From NCBI GenBank assembly GCA_964549335.1, contig CAZJUQ010000020.1, positions 62,001 through 126,000 of the forward strand: a DNA stretch of 64,000 nucleotides. Direction: 5' to 3'. The first letter of the stretch is position 1. The number at the start of each line of letters is the position of its first letter. Made by a program: the position numbers and the translations under genes. Under the pieces are notes generated by a model. The model made no database searches and was not told where the DNA came from. It saw nothing but the letters and a program-made list of their open reading frames with translations. Shown piece after piece: positions 17,523 through 26,966 of this stretch. This DNA comes from Sulfidibacterium sp964549335 (lineage in GTDB: Bacteria > Bacteroidota > Bacteroidia > Bacteroidales > F082).

Positions 17523-19838
17523 TTTTTTTGTAACTATGTGTTTTGGAGTTGAAATTTTTATAATATACAATCCGGGGGATAGCGAACCTGTATTCAATAC
17601 CGCTTTGTTTCCGGATGTTGATTTTGACATCAAACATTTTCCTTCAAGAGAAAAGAGTTCAATATCGTTAAGGGTTACCTGTGATTGCACATAAACCTTA
17701 TTTCGTGCCGGATTTGGAAAGATAACAGTGTTAGTATTATCATTTGCAACATGTATGCCCGTATTGGTGTCGCAAGTAATATATGCTTTCCACCCTTTGA
17801 GGGTAAACGAGTCGTCGGAATGGAAGCGGAAAGTCAGGCTGCCGTCGTTTGATGCCGTAAACAGTTGTTGTATTTGGTCGCCACAATATGTTCCCATTAA
17901 TTCTGCCGTGGTATCGCTTCCGTTGTATATGGAAAGAAAGTCCTTTTCACAATTCAAACCGTTTTCCAGATTGAAATGAAAAAAATGAGCTTTTATTCTC
18001 GAATTTACCGTTCCTGGCAAAAATGTTATCACATAATCTTCACTGTTAGTATAATCGCCGTTAGCTCCGCCCGAGTCGTAGAATAGTGTGTTGCAAGTGG
18101 TTACTGTGCCGTTTTGCATGTTAACGGAGCTTGTGATTATAATGTAATTCTGTTTTACGGTTGTTTTGACGGCGCCGCTTGAGTCGGTAATAGTAAGTGT
18201 GACGTCGTATTCTCCGGTGTCATTGTAAACAATATTTTCGGGATTACGCAAGTCGGAAGTTGCGGGGGTGCCCCCTTCGAATGTCCATTGCCACGAAACA
18301 ATGCTGTCGGAATAGGAATTATCGAAAAAATTAACACTTTCGCCCGTTGCGGCTATGGTGTCAAGTGCGGTAAAATCGGAAATCATAACCCCTGCGGGAG
18401 GCATCAGGACATTTATAATAACACTGTTTTCGTCGGATATTGATACGTTATTGACGGTAACGTTGTGGTAACCTAAAGCCGAAAAGAGGAAATCGTAAGT
18501 TCCTGCTTTTATGGGACGATGATAGTTGCCCAGGGGAAGAGCCGAGAACACTTGCGAGTTGTCAATATCGTGATTTTTTACAAAAACTTCGACTTTTACC
18601 GGATTTCCGTTTTGTTTGTTTGTAACGGTTCCCCTGACCCCATAAAGTGATTGCTGCATATAGTTGAGGAACGAGCGGTAGTTGTATTCCCAAAAATCGG
18701 GTAATTGTAACGGCGGAGGCGTTTTTGTTTCGGACAATTCCAGGGTAAATTCCCTGCAATTCCGGTAGTAATTCATGTAATCTTGTCTTCCGCCCGATAT
18801 GGAATACCAATCGTAACCGTTGGTGATGCCGTTGTCGAATTCGTTAAAATATGTTGGAGGAGCATATTTGTGGACGGTGTCGGCATACTGGTGGCAAACA
18901 TATTTCCACCATTCGTCGTCGGCATGCCGTTTGTACCAGGTATCCCACGGATAGTTAGCCACTTCGGCGCCGGTGTGCATGTTGCACGAAAGCACAAAAT
19001 GGTGTTCCTCTGCAAAATCCATAAAAGCCACCGTTTCGGGTTGATACGCATTTCCGTCGGGGTGGGGACCATCTTCAGGGTCGGGATAGTTACGGTTCAA
19101 ATCAATATTATTGGCGTTGGTACGCGTTGCTCCGTAAACCGTATTGTTGCCGCCTGCATAGGTGCCGTCGGGATTTGCAAGCGGATTTATCCAAATGTCT
19201 ATATTGTTGACAAGGTTGGTCACTTGCGGGTCGGTACCGTAATTGGACAGTAAATAATCTATCAGGTGAAGCATTAACACGTATGGTGTGGTTTCGTCGC
19301 CATGCATTGTGGATGTGTACATAAACTGCGGTTCGTTTTGGGCAATGCCCAGGCTGTCGTTTATGTGAATAAACAACAAATCGCGTCCATCGACGGTTTG
19401 CCCTATGTTTACGAGTTCGCACAAATCCGGATAATTATTTGCAAAACCGTTCATAATATCAACATATTGGCCGTAAGTGGGATAATAATCCCAGCTGCAA
19501 GTGTTTCGCGAGGGGCGTTTGTCAACAACTTCGCGGGGGAGAAGCATTGAGGGAGGTGTCAGAACTTCGAATTTAATATTATACGTCAAAAAGTTTTCAA
19601 ATTCGTTTTTGTTGGCATAGGCATACACCTTGCCATTTTTTATATTGTCAACGGAAATTACTTTTCCCAATGATTTCAACAAGGTTTTTACGTCCTTGTT
19701 TACGTCGAACGAAAAGTATATTTCTCCCCGTTTTTGCAAAATGTTGCGTGCTTGGTCTATTGGCAGCGTTTGCGCTTTGACATTTACGGTATTTACCCCC
19801 AAAAGCAATACGGTAATAATGAAAATTATTTTCTTCAC
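17499..19838 (-). CDS. Secreted M14 zinc carboxypeptidase with PKD, CUB-like and T9SS sorting domains
   Basis: 779 residues starting at GTG 19838. The signal peptide ends near VKA-Q (residue 22). A propeptide-like region is followed by the M14 catalytic domain: zinc ligands HGDE (His179, Glu182) and His288 (NMHTGAEV), NPDG and DLNRNY substrate-binding motifs, and catalytic Glu368 in FTLELSE. A carboxypeptidase-regulatory-like beta domain (about 400-485), a PKD domain (about 490-575) with SWQWTFEGG, and a CUB-like domain (about 580-690) with paired Cys follow. The C-terminal type A sorting domain (FPNPARNKVYV...GLYIIKI...KKLLVE) directs export through the type IX system and attachment to the cell surface. 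It would trim peptides or proteins outside the cell. Confidence 0.93.
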   Translation of the reverse strand: MKKIIFIITVLLLGVNTVNVKAQTLPIDQARNILQKRGEIYFSFDVNKDVKTLLKSLGKVISVDNIKNGKVYAYANKNEFENFLTYNIKFEVLTPPSMLLPREVVDKRPSRNTCSWDYYPTYGQYVDIMNGFANNYPDLCELVNIGQTVDGRDLLFIHINDSLGIAQNEPQFMYTSTMHGDETTPYVLMLHLIDYLLSNYGTDPQVTNLVNNIDIWINPLANPDGTYAGGNNTVYGATRTNANNIDLNRNYPDPEDGPHPDGNAYQPETVAFMDFAEEHHFVLSCNMHTGAEVANYPWDTWYKRHADDEWWKYVCHQYADTVHKYAPPTYFNEFDNGITNGYDWYSISGGRQDYMNYYRNCREFTLELSETKTPPPLQLPDFWEYNYRSFLNYMQQSLYGVRGTVTNKQNGNPVKVEVFVKNHDIDNSQVFSALPLGNYHRPIKAGTYDFLFSALGYHNVTVNNVSISDENSVIINVLMPPAGVMISDFTALDTIAATGESVNFFDNSYSDSIVSWQWTFEGGTPATSDLRNPENIVYNDTGEYDVTLTITDSSGAVKTTVKQNYIIITSSVNMQNGTVTTCNTLFYDSGGANGDYTNSEDYVITFLPGTVNSRIKAHFFHFNLENGLNCEKDFLSIYNGSDTTAELMGTYCGDQIQQLFTASNDGSLTFRFHSDDSFTLKGWKAYITCDTNTGIHVANDNTNTVIFPNPARNKVYVQSQVTLNDIELFSLEGKCLMSKSTSGNKAVLNTGSLSPGLYIIKISTPKHIVTKKLLVEPGF

Positions 19839-19892
19839 GGCATAAAAATTTAATGGTAAATTAATAGGAACGGCGGAATGGTGACAGCAAGT

Positions 19893-20789
19893 TTATAAAG
19901 GGAATTTGTAGGTTTTAATAAATTTTTCCAGTTGCATGTAAACCGATTTGTTAGCTTTAACAAGCGGTAACCGCAAATTGTTTTTAAGAATGTTCATATT
20001 GTCGAGGGCGGCTTTAATTCCCGAAGGATTTCCGTCGGAAAACAGAAGATTTATAAAAGGGAGTAGCGAATAGTGAATTTTCAGCGCATTGGCGTAGTCT
20101 CCTTTAAGAGCCAACGAAACCATTCTGGAAAATTCCATGGGATAGGCATTTGCCACTACCGAAATTACCCCGTCGGCACCCAGCGTCAACATGGGGAATG
20201 TTAAAGCGTCGTCGCCCGAAAAAAGTTTGAAATCATCGGGTTTGTTGCGTAGTATTTCCATAACCTGCATAATATTTCCCGACGCCTCTTTAACGGCAAC
20301 GATATTTTCGCTCTCTTCGGCAAGTTTAAGAGTGCTTTCGGCTGTAATGTTCACACTTGTACGGCCGGGAACATTGTATATGATAACAGGAACAGGACTT
20401 GCTCCCGAAATATTTTTAAAATGGTAAATCAATCCCTTTTGACTCGGTTTGTTATAATATGGAGCCACCGATAGTATTGCCGATATACCGTCAAAGTTTG
20501 TCTTTTTTATGGTGGAGATAACCGCTTGCGTGCTGTTTCCTCCTATTCCCAAAACAATTGGCAGCTTTCCGTTAACAACTTCCAATACGCAATCGAGAAC
20601 CGCCTTTTTTTCGTCTGCCGTCAAAGTGGCGGTTTCGCTTGTGGTACCCATTGCAACAATAAAGTCGGCGCCTCCTTCTATAATGTGATTTATCAGTTTT
20701 TCAAGCGATGTAAAGTCTATTGTGCCGTAATTGTGAAAGGGGGTGACTATGGCAACCCCGGTACCTTTAATATCATTGCTAAGTTTCAT
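19893..20789 (-). CDS. dapA: 4-hydroxy-tetrahydrodipicolinate synthase
   Basis: A 298-residue class I aldolase-like TIM barrel. GTTSETATL is the pyruvate carboxylate-binding loop, YNVPGRT holds the catalytic Tyr and AVKEASGN the Schiff-base Lys (about 166). It condenses pyruvate with aspartate semialdehyde for lysine and diaminopimelate (peptidoglycan) synthesis. It begins 10 nt after the stop of the upstream small gene and is likely cotranscribed with it. Confidence 0.95.
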   Translation of the reverse strand: MKLSNDIKGTGVAIVTPFHNYGTIDFTSLEKLINHIIEGGADFIVAMGTTSETATLTADEKKAVLDCVLEVVNGKLPIVLGIGGNSTQAVISTIKKTNFDGISAILSVAPYYNKPSQKGLIYHFKNISGASPVPVIIYNVPGRTSVNITAESTLKLAEESENIVAVKEASGNIMQVMEILRNKPDDFKLFSGDDALTFPMLTLGADGVISVVANAYPMEFSRMVSLALKGDYANALKIHYSLLPFINLLFSDGNPSGIKAALDNMNILKNNLRLPLVKANKSVYMQLEKFIKTYKFPL

Positions 20790-20799
20790 GATTTTACCT

Positions 20800-21372
20800 T
20801 TAATTCATATTGTTAAAAAAATCTATCTTTAAAAGTTTAAGATAATTTATTAATTCTTTGTAAAAGGTTTCGTTGTTCATCGGTTTGTCTTTTGAGCCGA
20901 TACTTATATCGAAAAGTTGTTCCGAGTTTTCAAAAGCTTGTCCGGCAACTATCGTCGAATTAAAAACTTTCAGAATTTTTTTGCACTGTTTGTTACCCGG
21001 ATTGCCCAATACGATAAACAAATCGTAATGAACTTCGGCAAGATGTACGGCAAAGTTCCTTTTAAGGTTACCAAATATATTGAATTTTTTGCGGTCGATA
21101 ATTTCAAAATTGGAAAGAGAGGACAAATCGTGGTCTTTTGTAATTTTTTTTATGTAACAAAAGAGATTTGTTTGAGGAAAATCTTTAGTAACGGCGCCGG
21201 CAACGGAAATTATCTTGTCAAAATTGTTGCCGGAAGATTCCGGACAAAACAGAACCCCGGTTTTAACGGTTTTTTTTACTGCTTCGAAAGCTACATCATT
21301 AGCGGGAATATTTCCGCCGTTACCGGTAGCCTCCTTATTTTTTTGTAGAGTGTAAATATTTTCCCTTTTCAA
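20800..21372 (-). CDS. Conserved protein of unknown function (DUF6913-like), upstream of dapA
   Basis: 190 residues with no TM. The start is a TTG at 21370-21372; no in-frame ATG exists before residue 160 and a stop lies a few codons upstream. The protein has an alternating alpha/beta pattern with a YDLFIVLGNPGN segment near 117 and ends with a helical LINYLKLLKIDFF. It looks like the small DUF6913-type proteins found beside dapA in Bacteroidetes, but this link is from memory of gene neighbourhoods. No catalytic motif is seen. Confidence 0.6.
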   Translation of the reverse strand: MKRENIYTLQKNKEATGNGGNIPANDVAFEAVKKTVKTGVLFCPESSGNNFDKIISVAGAVTKDFPQTNLFCYIKKITKDHDLSSLSNFEIIDRKKFNIFGNLKRNFAVHLAEVHYDLFIVLGNPGNKQCKKILKVFNSTIVAGQAFENSEQLFDISIGSKDKPMNNETFYKELINYLKLLKIDFFNNMN

Positions 21373-21435
21373 CGTTTTTGTTAATTAAAAGTGTAAAAGT
21401 AACAAATAATTTTATTTTGCAAACTTTTCATTTTA

Positions 21436-21443
21436 TACCTTTG
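21436..21443 (+). promoter_or_regulatory. TAnnTTTG -7 box for the MBL hydrolase
   Basis: TACCTTTG lies 17 nt before the ATG at 21461, with TTTG at 21416-21419 as a possible but close -33 element. Confidence 0.5.
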
Positions 21444-21460
21444 AGCGGTAAATATTGAAA

Positions 21461-22228
21461 ATGGCCATGAGGATAACGTTTTTAGGAACAGGGACATCGC
21501 AGGGAGTGCCGGTTGTGGCATGCGGTTGCGATGTTTGTACCAAAGGAAAGGAAAAGGATAAAAGGTTGCGTACATCGGTAATGATTGAGGTTGACGGCAC
21601 AATAATGAACATTGATGCCGGTCCCGATTTCCGGCAGCAGATGTTGCGCGAAAAGGTGAAACGGCTCGATGCCATATTAATAACACATTGTCATAAAGAT
21701 CACATTGCCGGACTTGATGATGTCCGTTCGTTCAATTATTTATATAAAAAACCGATGGATATATATGCATTGCCCCGCGATTTAAAAGCCATTGAGAACG
21801 AATTTGCTTATGCTTTCGGCGAGGATAAATATCCCGGTGTTCCCCAATTTAACATGCATGCGCTCAGCCATAAAAAGTTTCGGATAAAGGGGGTCGAAAT
21901 AACTCCCCTTCCGGCATTACACCTTAAAATGGAAGTCCTGGGTTTCAGAATCGGCGATTTCTCTTACATTACCGACACAAACTACATTCCAGCATCCACA
22001 TTGAAATTGATGACAGGCTCAAAAATAGTTGTGCTCAATGCATTGCGCAAAAGAAAACATATATCGCATTACAATTTGGAAGAGGCTGTTAAAGTTCTTG
22101 AATTTTTGCACCCCCCGAAGGCATACATTACCCATATCAGCCATCTTATGGGTTTTCACGATGAGGTGGAAAAGGAGTTGCCCCCATTTATCCGTTTCGC
22201 ATACGACGGTTTGAAAATAGAACTTTGA
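21461..22228 (+). CDS. MBL-fold metallo-hydrolase (PhnP/RNase Z-like branch)
   Basis: 255 residues. LGTGTSQGVPV at the N-terminus and the metal motif THCHKDHIAGLDD (about residues 75-87) are diagnostic. Further ligands appear in TDTNY (Asp near 174) and ITHISH near the C-terminus. The CGCDVC segment near residue 25 matches the zinc-binding Cys insertion of PhnP-like phosphodiesterases. It probably hydrolyses a cyclic or linear phosphodiester; the substrate is unknown. A second ATG at 21467 would shorten it by two residues. Confidence 0.85.
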   Translation: MAMRITFLGTGTSQGVPVVACGCDVCTKGKEKDKRLRTSVMIEVDGTIMNIDAGPDFRQQMLREKVKRLDAILITHCHKDHIAGLDDVRSFNYLYKKPMDIYALPRDLKAIENEFAYAFGEDKYPGVPQFNMHALSHKKFRIKGVEITPLPALHLKMEVLGFRIGDFSYITDTNYIPASTLKLMTGSKIVVLNALRKRKHISHYNLEEAVKVLEFLHPPKAYITHISHLMGFHDEVEKELPPFIRFAYDGLKIEL

Positions 22229-22301
22229 GGGTTTGATTTATATTAACATTTGTGTGTTAATTACAATAATCGTATTGAATACAAACTTCGGAATATTTTC
22301 C

Positions 22302-22309
22302 TATTTTTG
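22302..22309 (+). promoter_or_regulatory. TAnnTTTG -7 box for the DUF3352 protein
   Basis: TATTTTTG lies 26 nt before the ATG at 22336; a TTG at 22275-22277 is 24 nt upstream of the box, slightly too far for the usual spacing. Confidence 0.45.
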
Positions 22310-22335
22310 GAATATTCTGAATCTGGAAAATATTT

Positions 22336-24984
22336 ATGAAAAAGCAGTCGGTTGTATTGACGTTTGTTTTGTTTGCCATGTTTGCGGCGGCAATATGGTA
22401 TTTGTACGGAAACCGGATAAAAACCAACGGCGACCCGTGGAAAATGTTGCCCGCAACCCCCTCTTTTGTTATCGAAGTTAACCGTCCCGGAGAGGTGTTG
22501 TCGGAATTAAACGGCAATCCGGTATGGGAAAGTTTGAACAACACTTTGCTTTTCAAAAGGGTTTCGTTACGGATTATTCAACTGGACAGCCTTCTTGAAC
22601 AAAAGCCCGAAATTCTCGAATCAATTAAAAACAACAGGCTGCTTATTGCATTTTACAACAACAAACAACAAGGCTTGTCGGTGCTGTTTGTTTCAAAGTT
22701 TAAACAAAATCCCTCGCCGGGGTTTATTCAACACTATCTGCAAAACTATCTCGGGCAACGGTACGGTGTTATTGTTAAACCTTACGGAAAATTCAATTTG
22801 TTTACCGTGGCCGATTTGTCACACGATATTAAATACCATTTTACCGTTATGGATGGTGTTCTCGCTTTTTCTATGGACGAAAATGCGGTGAAACGGACAA
22901 TTGACAGTTACCGGAACCATAAGAGCCTTTTGGCGGAAAGCATACATCTTGAATATTTGCGTAAAACGGCCGGAAAAAAAGCTTCCGCAAGCATTTATAT
23001 TAACTACAACAGCTTGTCGGCAACATTGCAACATGCGGCAAACAGTAAGGCAGCAAACAATCTTTCCTTTTTTAAAACCTTCGGCAGCTGGACCGAAACC
23101 GATTTGATAATAAAAAACAAGGAGCTTCTTTTTACGGGTTATACGGTAGGTATCGACGGCATGTTTTTAAAAAATTTTGCCCCTGTGGGTAACAGCAATG
23201 AAATTTACAATGTTTTGCCTTTTAATGCAGGTTTTGTTTTGTCGCTAAACGGTCTCAATACCACTAAAAGATATAAAGGAAAATATGAGGCGCAGGTTGA
23301 AAAAATAGCGCCCGCACTGAAAAATGGCATTACACTTTTTTCAAATGCAGCAAGTTTAAAAGAGTATAAATCGAAACTATACCTTTTGATAAAAAGCGAC
23401 GAAGATAAAAGGTTGGTTAAGGAGTTTGTCGCGTTGTCGGAACTTTCGGGCGGCAAATACAAAACCGTTTACTCGGGAAAATACAAGATACGCAAAATAG
23501 ATGCCGGCGGATTTTGGGGAGAGTTGCTGGGAGAAGCCTTTTCGGGCATTACCGGAAACTATTTTACCGAAGTTTCCGATTTTATTGTTTTTGCCAATAC
23601 CTCAAATTCTTTAAAAACTTTAATAGATTATTACGAAACCGGGAAAACCATGGATTTGAACAGCAATTTTAAATCCCTCTCGGACAATTTACAATCCAAT
23701 TCGAACATTACACTGTTGCTGAAACCGGGGCTGATGGCCGGAATACTGTCGCGATATTTGTCCGATGGTGTTGCAAAAGATATTTTAAACAACCTCGAAA
23801 CCGTTGACGATTTTCAAAACATTTTGTTTCAATTCACAGTGGAAGGGGACAACCGCTTTTACAACAATTTTTACGTACAGTTCAACAAATCGTTTCAGGA
23901 AGAGAACCTCTCGCTGTGGAAAACGGTTGTAAACGACAAGATTGTCGGCAAACCCTATCTTGTGAAAAATTTCAGAACGGGAAAAAACGATATCATTGTT
24001 TTTGACCGCTCTCATTACATGTACCTCATAAATGCAAACGGGAAAATTTTGTGGAAGAAAAAGCTTGTTCAGACACCTATGAGTGATATTGAACAGGTCG
24101 ATTATTATAAAAACGGCAAAATACAGTTTTTGTTTAATACCGAGGACAACATATATATAATAGATCGCAAAGGAAGATTTACGGGAAATTATCCCGTCCG
24201 TTTAAATCCTTCGGCCACCAACGGACTTACCCTGTTTGATTATAATCGCAGAAAAGATTACCGTATTATGATAGCCCAAGCCGACAAACGTATTTACGAT
24301 TACAATATAAAAGGAGATATGGTGAAAGGGTGGTCGAAACCGAAAATGAAAAATATAGTTACGGGCAAAATACAGCGGCTTGTAATAAACAACAAGGATT
24401 ACATTTTTGTTACCGATATAGATAACAACGTGAGGATATTGAACAGAAGGGGAAATACGAGAATAAGATTAAAAGGTAAAGTGAATAAAGCCTCAAATTC
24501 GTTGTTTTATGCCAATAAAACCAATGGCAAAGGTATCATATTGACAACCGATAAAGAGGGGAGGTTAACCTATATTTCGTCGTCAGGAAAGATTTCGCAT
24601 ACCGTGTTCGGAAAATTTTCGCCCGAACACTTTTTCCTTTATGAAGATTTCGACGGCAACGGACGAAAAGATTTTATTTACGTTGATAACAACAGACTGG
24701 AAATATTCGACAGATTTAAAAACCTTCTTTTTTCATACACATTTAAAAGCACCATTACTTCCAAACCTCAATTTTTTACCGTTGGAAAGGGAAAACGTAT
24801 TCTCGGAGTCACTGCGAGCGAAGAGAAGACAATATATCTTTTTGATAAAAACGGAAACACACTTATCAGCAGGGGGTTGGTAGGCGAAATACCTTTTACC
24901 GTAGGGAGTTTAAACAACAACAATAGAGAGATAAACCTTATTACGGCAACGGGTAACGTTTTGTATAATTACCGCCTTAAGTAA
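22336..24984 (+). CDS. DUF3352-type envelope protein with C-terminal propeller/FG-GAP-like repeats
   Basis: 882 residues anchored by one N-terminal TM (about 6-24). The extracytoplasmic part has two sections. Residues 35-520 resemble DUF3352, a poorly understood family of large surface or periplasmic proteins (PATPSFVIEVNRPGEVLSEL near the start). Residues 530-882 form repeated beta-blades that alternate short hydrophobic strands with DRxGR or NxNG turns (IIDRKGRFTG, ILNRRGNTR, DFDGNGRKDFIYVDNN). The DFDGNGRKD loop is an FG-GAP/calcium-loop pattern. No catalytic motif is visible. It stands alone and converges on clpX. Confidence 0.7.
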   Translation: MKKQSVVLTFVLFAMFAAAIWYLYGNRIKTNGDPWKMLPATPSFVIEVNRPGEVLSELNGNPVWESLNNTLLFKRVSLRIIQLDSLLEQKPEILESIKNNRLLIAFYNNKQQGLSVLFVSKFKQNPSPGFIQHYLQNYLGQRYGVIVKPYGKFNLFTVADLSHDIKYHFTVMDGVLAFSMDENAVKRTIDSYRNHKSLLAESIHLEYLRKTAGKKASASIYINYNSLSATLQHAANSKAANNLSFFKTFGSWTETDLIIKNKELLFTGYTVGIDGMFLKNFAPVGNSNEIYNVLPFNAGFVLSLNGLNTTKRYKGKYEAQVEKIAPALKNGITLFSNAASLKEYKSKLYLLIKSDEDKRLVKEFVALSELSGGKYKTVYSGKYKIRKIDAGGFWGELLGEAFSGITGNYFTEVSDFIVFANTSNSLKTLIDYYETGKTMDLNSNFKSLSDNLQSNSNITLLLKPGLMAGILSRYLSDGVAKDILNNLETVDDFQNILFQFTVEGDNRFYNNFYVQFNKSFQEENLSLWKTVVNDKIVGKPYLVKNFRTGKNDIIVFDRSHYMYLINANGKILWKKKLVQTPMSDIEQVDYYKNGKIQFLFNTEDNIYIIDRKGRFTGNYPVRLNPSATNGLTLFDYNRRKDYRIMIAQADKRIYDYNIKGDMVKGWSKPKMKNIVTGKIQRLVINNKDYIFVTDIDNNVRILNRRGNTRIRLKGKVNKASNSLFYANKTNGKGIILTTDKEGRLTYISSSGKISHTVFGKFSPEHFFLYEDFDGNGRKDFIYVDNNRLEIFDRFKNLLFSYTFKSTITSKPQFFTVGKGKRILGVTASEEKTIYLFDKNGNTLISRGLVGEIPFTVGSLNNNNREINLITATGNVLYNYRLK

Positions 24985-25022
24985 CTGAGGGAACTGAATA
25001 GAGGGTTATCGGAACAGTTTTG

Positions 25023-26264
25023 TCAAACCGCCTCTTTCAATTTTGCAAGATTGTTTTTGTTGAATTTTTTTTCGGCATAGCTACGGGTAACATGTAGTTT
25101 TTTAACCTTTTTGTTCGAAGGCAAGTCGAACATGTCGTCCATAAGTATGTTTTCGAGGATAGAACGTAAACCTCGTGCGCCGAGCTTGTGTTCTATGGCT
25201 TTTTCAACAACAAAGTCGAATACCTCTTCGTCGAATACCAGTTTAATTCCGTCCATCTTAAAGAGTTCGGTAAACTGTTTAACAAGTGCGTTTTTCGGTT
25301 CGGTGAGTATCCGTTTCAGTGTCTCCTTGTCGAGCGGGTCGAGATATGTTAAAATGGGCAGTCTGCCCACAATCTCAGGTATTAAACCGTATTTTTTCAG
25401 GTCTGCCGGAGCCACATATTGCAAAAGGTGATCTTTATCAATGGTCTCCTCTTTATGTCCTGCAAAAGAGTAGCCCACAACATTTGTACGTACCCGTCTT
25501 GCAATAATTTTTTCGATACCCTGAAACGCCCCTCCTGCAATGAACAGGATATTTTTCGTGTTAACCTGAATCATTTTTTGTTCGGGATGTTTGCGCCCGC
25601 CTTGAGGCGGTACGTTAATCACCGAGCCTTCAAGGAGTTTTAGCAGCGCCTGTTGTACACCTTCGCCCGAAACATCACGTGTTATGGAAGGGTTATCGCT
25701 TTTGCGGGCAATTTTATCTATTTCGTCGATAAATACGATACCTCTTTCCGCATTTTTAACGTCGTAATCGGCAGCTTGCAGAAGCCTTGTCAGAATGCTT
25801 TCCACATCTTCGCCGACATATCCGGCTTCGGTGAGCACCGTAGCGTCGGCAATGGCAAAAGGAACATGAAGCATACGAGCAATGGTGCGTGCCAGAAGGG
25901 TTTTGCCGGTGCCCGTTTCGCCGACAAGAACGATATTCGACTTTTCTATCTCCACCTCGTTACCGTCGTCCGGTTTTCCTATACGTTTGTAGTGGTTATA
26001 AACGGCAACCGAAAGAATGCGTTTTGCAGTCTCCTGACCTATAACATACTGGTCGAGAAAGGTTTTTATTTCGGCCGGTTTCAGTAAAGTGTGGTCGATT
26101 TTGTTGAGTTTGTTGTATTTTGTTTTTAACTCTTCGTCGAGGATGGTTTTTGCCTGCTCAATACAATAGTTGCAAATTTGAGCTTCCATTCCCGAAACAA
26201 GCAGTTCGGTTTCGCTTTTCGGGCGTCCGCAAAACGAGCAATGCTCTTCAGTTTTTCTTGCCAT
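25023..26264 (-). CDS. clpX: ATP-dependent Clp protease ATP-binding subunit ClpX
   Basis: 413 residues. The N-terminal C4 zinc-binding domain (CSFCGRPKSE...CNYC) recognises adaptors and substrates. The AAA+ core has Walker A GETGTGKT near 117, Walker B VFIDEIDKI, sensor and Arg-finger regions, the pore-loop segment GYVGEDVES and an IGF-like loop region for docking ClpP. It unfolds tagged proteins and feeds them into ClpP, encoded 18 nt upstream on the same strand. Confidence 0.98.
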   Translation of the reverse strand: MARKTEEHCSFCGRPKSETELLVSGMEAQICNYCIEQAKTILDEELKTKYNKLNKIDHTLLKPAEIKTFLDQYVIGQETAKRILSVAVYNHYKRIGKPDDGNEVEIEKSNIVLVGETGTGKTLLARTIARMLHVPFAIADATVLTEAGYVGEDVESILTRLLQAADYDVKNAERGIVFIDEIDKIARKSDNPSITRDVSGEGVQQALLKLLEGSVINVPPQGGRKHPEQKMIQVNTKNILFIAGGAFQGIEKIIARRVRTNVVGYSFAGHKEETIDKDHLLQYVAPADLKKYGLIPEIVGRLPILTYLDPLDKETLKRILTEPKNALVKQFTELFKMDGIKLVFDEEVFDFVVEKAIEHKLGARGLRSILENILMDDMFDLPSNKKVKKLHVTRSYAEKKFNKNNLAKLKEAV

Positions 26265-26282
26265 TATTTCGTATTGGAAAAA

Positions 26283-26960
26283 TTAATCTTTTCTAATCAA
26301 CACTTCGTCAATCATGCCGTAATCTTTTGCCTCTTTGGCGGTCATCCAGTAGTCGCGGTCGCTGTCTTTCCATATTTTTTTATAGGTTTGACCGGTATGT
26401 TTTGCCAATATTTCGTACAACTCCTTTTTCAGTTTTCCAATTTCACGTGCCGTAATTTCAATATCGGAAGCTTGACCTTGAGCTCCGCCCATGGGTTGGT
26501 GGATAAGAACCCTTGAGTGAGGCAGTGCGGTGCGTTTACCTTTGGCTCCCGAACAGAGAATTATGGCTCCCATGGATGCTGCCATGCCTGTACATATTGT
26601 TGCAACATCGGGTTTTATGTATTGCATTGTATCGTAAATTCCCAGTCCGGCATATACCGAACCTCCCGGTGTGTTAAGGTAAATTTGTATGTCACGGGCA
26701 GAATCGGTCGATTCCAAAAAGAGTAATTGAGCCTGAATGATATTTGCAACGTAATCGTCTATGGCAACGCCGAGGAAGATAATACGGTCCATCATCAACC
26801 TGGAGAACACGTCCATTTGGGCAATGTTCAACTGACGCTCTTCGATAATGGTCGGCGATATGTAATTGCCATATGCTGAATTATATCTTTCGAGGGTTAA
26901 GCTGCTGATACCAAGATGTTTGGTCGCATACTTTTTAAATTCTTTGCTGCTGTTATCCAT
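26283..26960 (-). CDS. clpP: ATP-dependent Clp protease proteolytic subunit ClpP
   Basis: A 225-residue serine protease. The catalytic triad is visible as Ser in CTGMAASMGA, His in PHSRVLIHQP and Asp in WKDSDRDYWM. The N-terminal extension of about 30 residues is longer than in E. coli and usual for Bacteroidetes. It forms the tetradecameric chamber for ClpX. It starts 6 nt after tig, consistent with one tig-clpP-clpX transcript. Confidence 0.98.
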   Translation of the reverse strand: MDNSSKEFKKYATKHLGISSLTLERYNSAYGNYISPTIIEERQLNIAQMDVFSRLMMDRIIFLGVAIDDYVANIIQAQLLFLESTDSARDIQIYLNTPGGSVYAGLGIYDTMQYIKPDVATICTGMAASMGAIILCSGAKGKRTALPHSRVLIHQPMGGAQGQASDIEITAREIGKLKKELYEILAKHTGQTYKKIWKDSDRDYWMTAKEAKDYGMIDEVLIRKD

Positions 26961-26966
26961 AGTATG

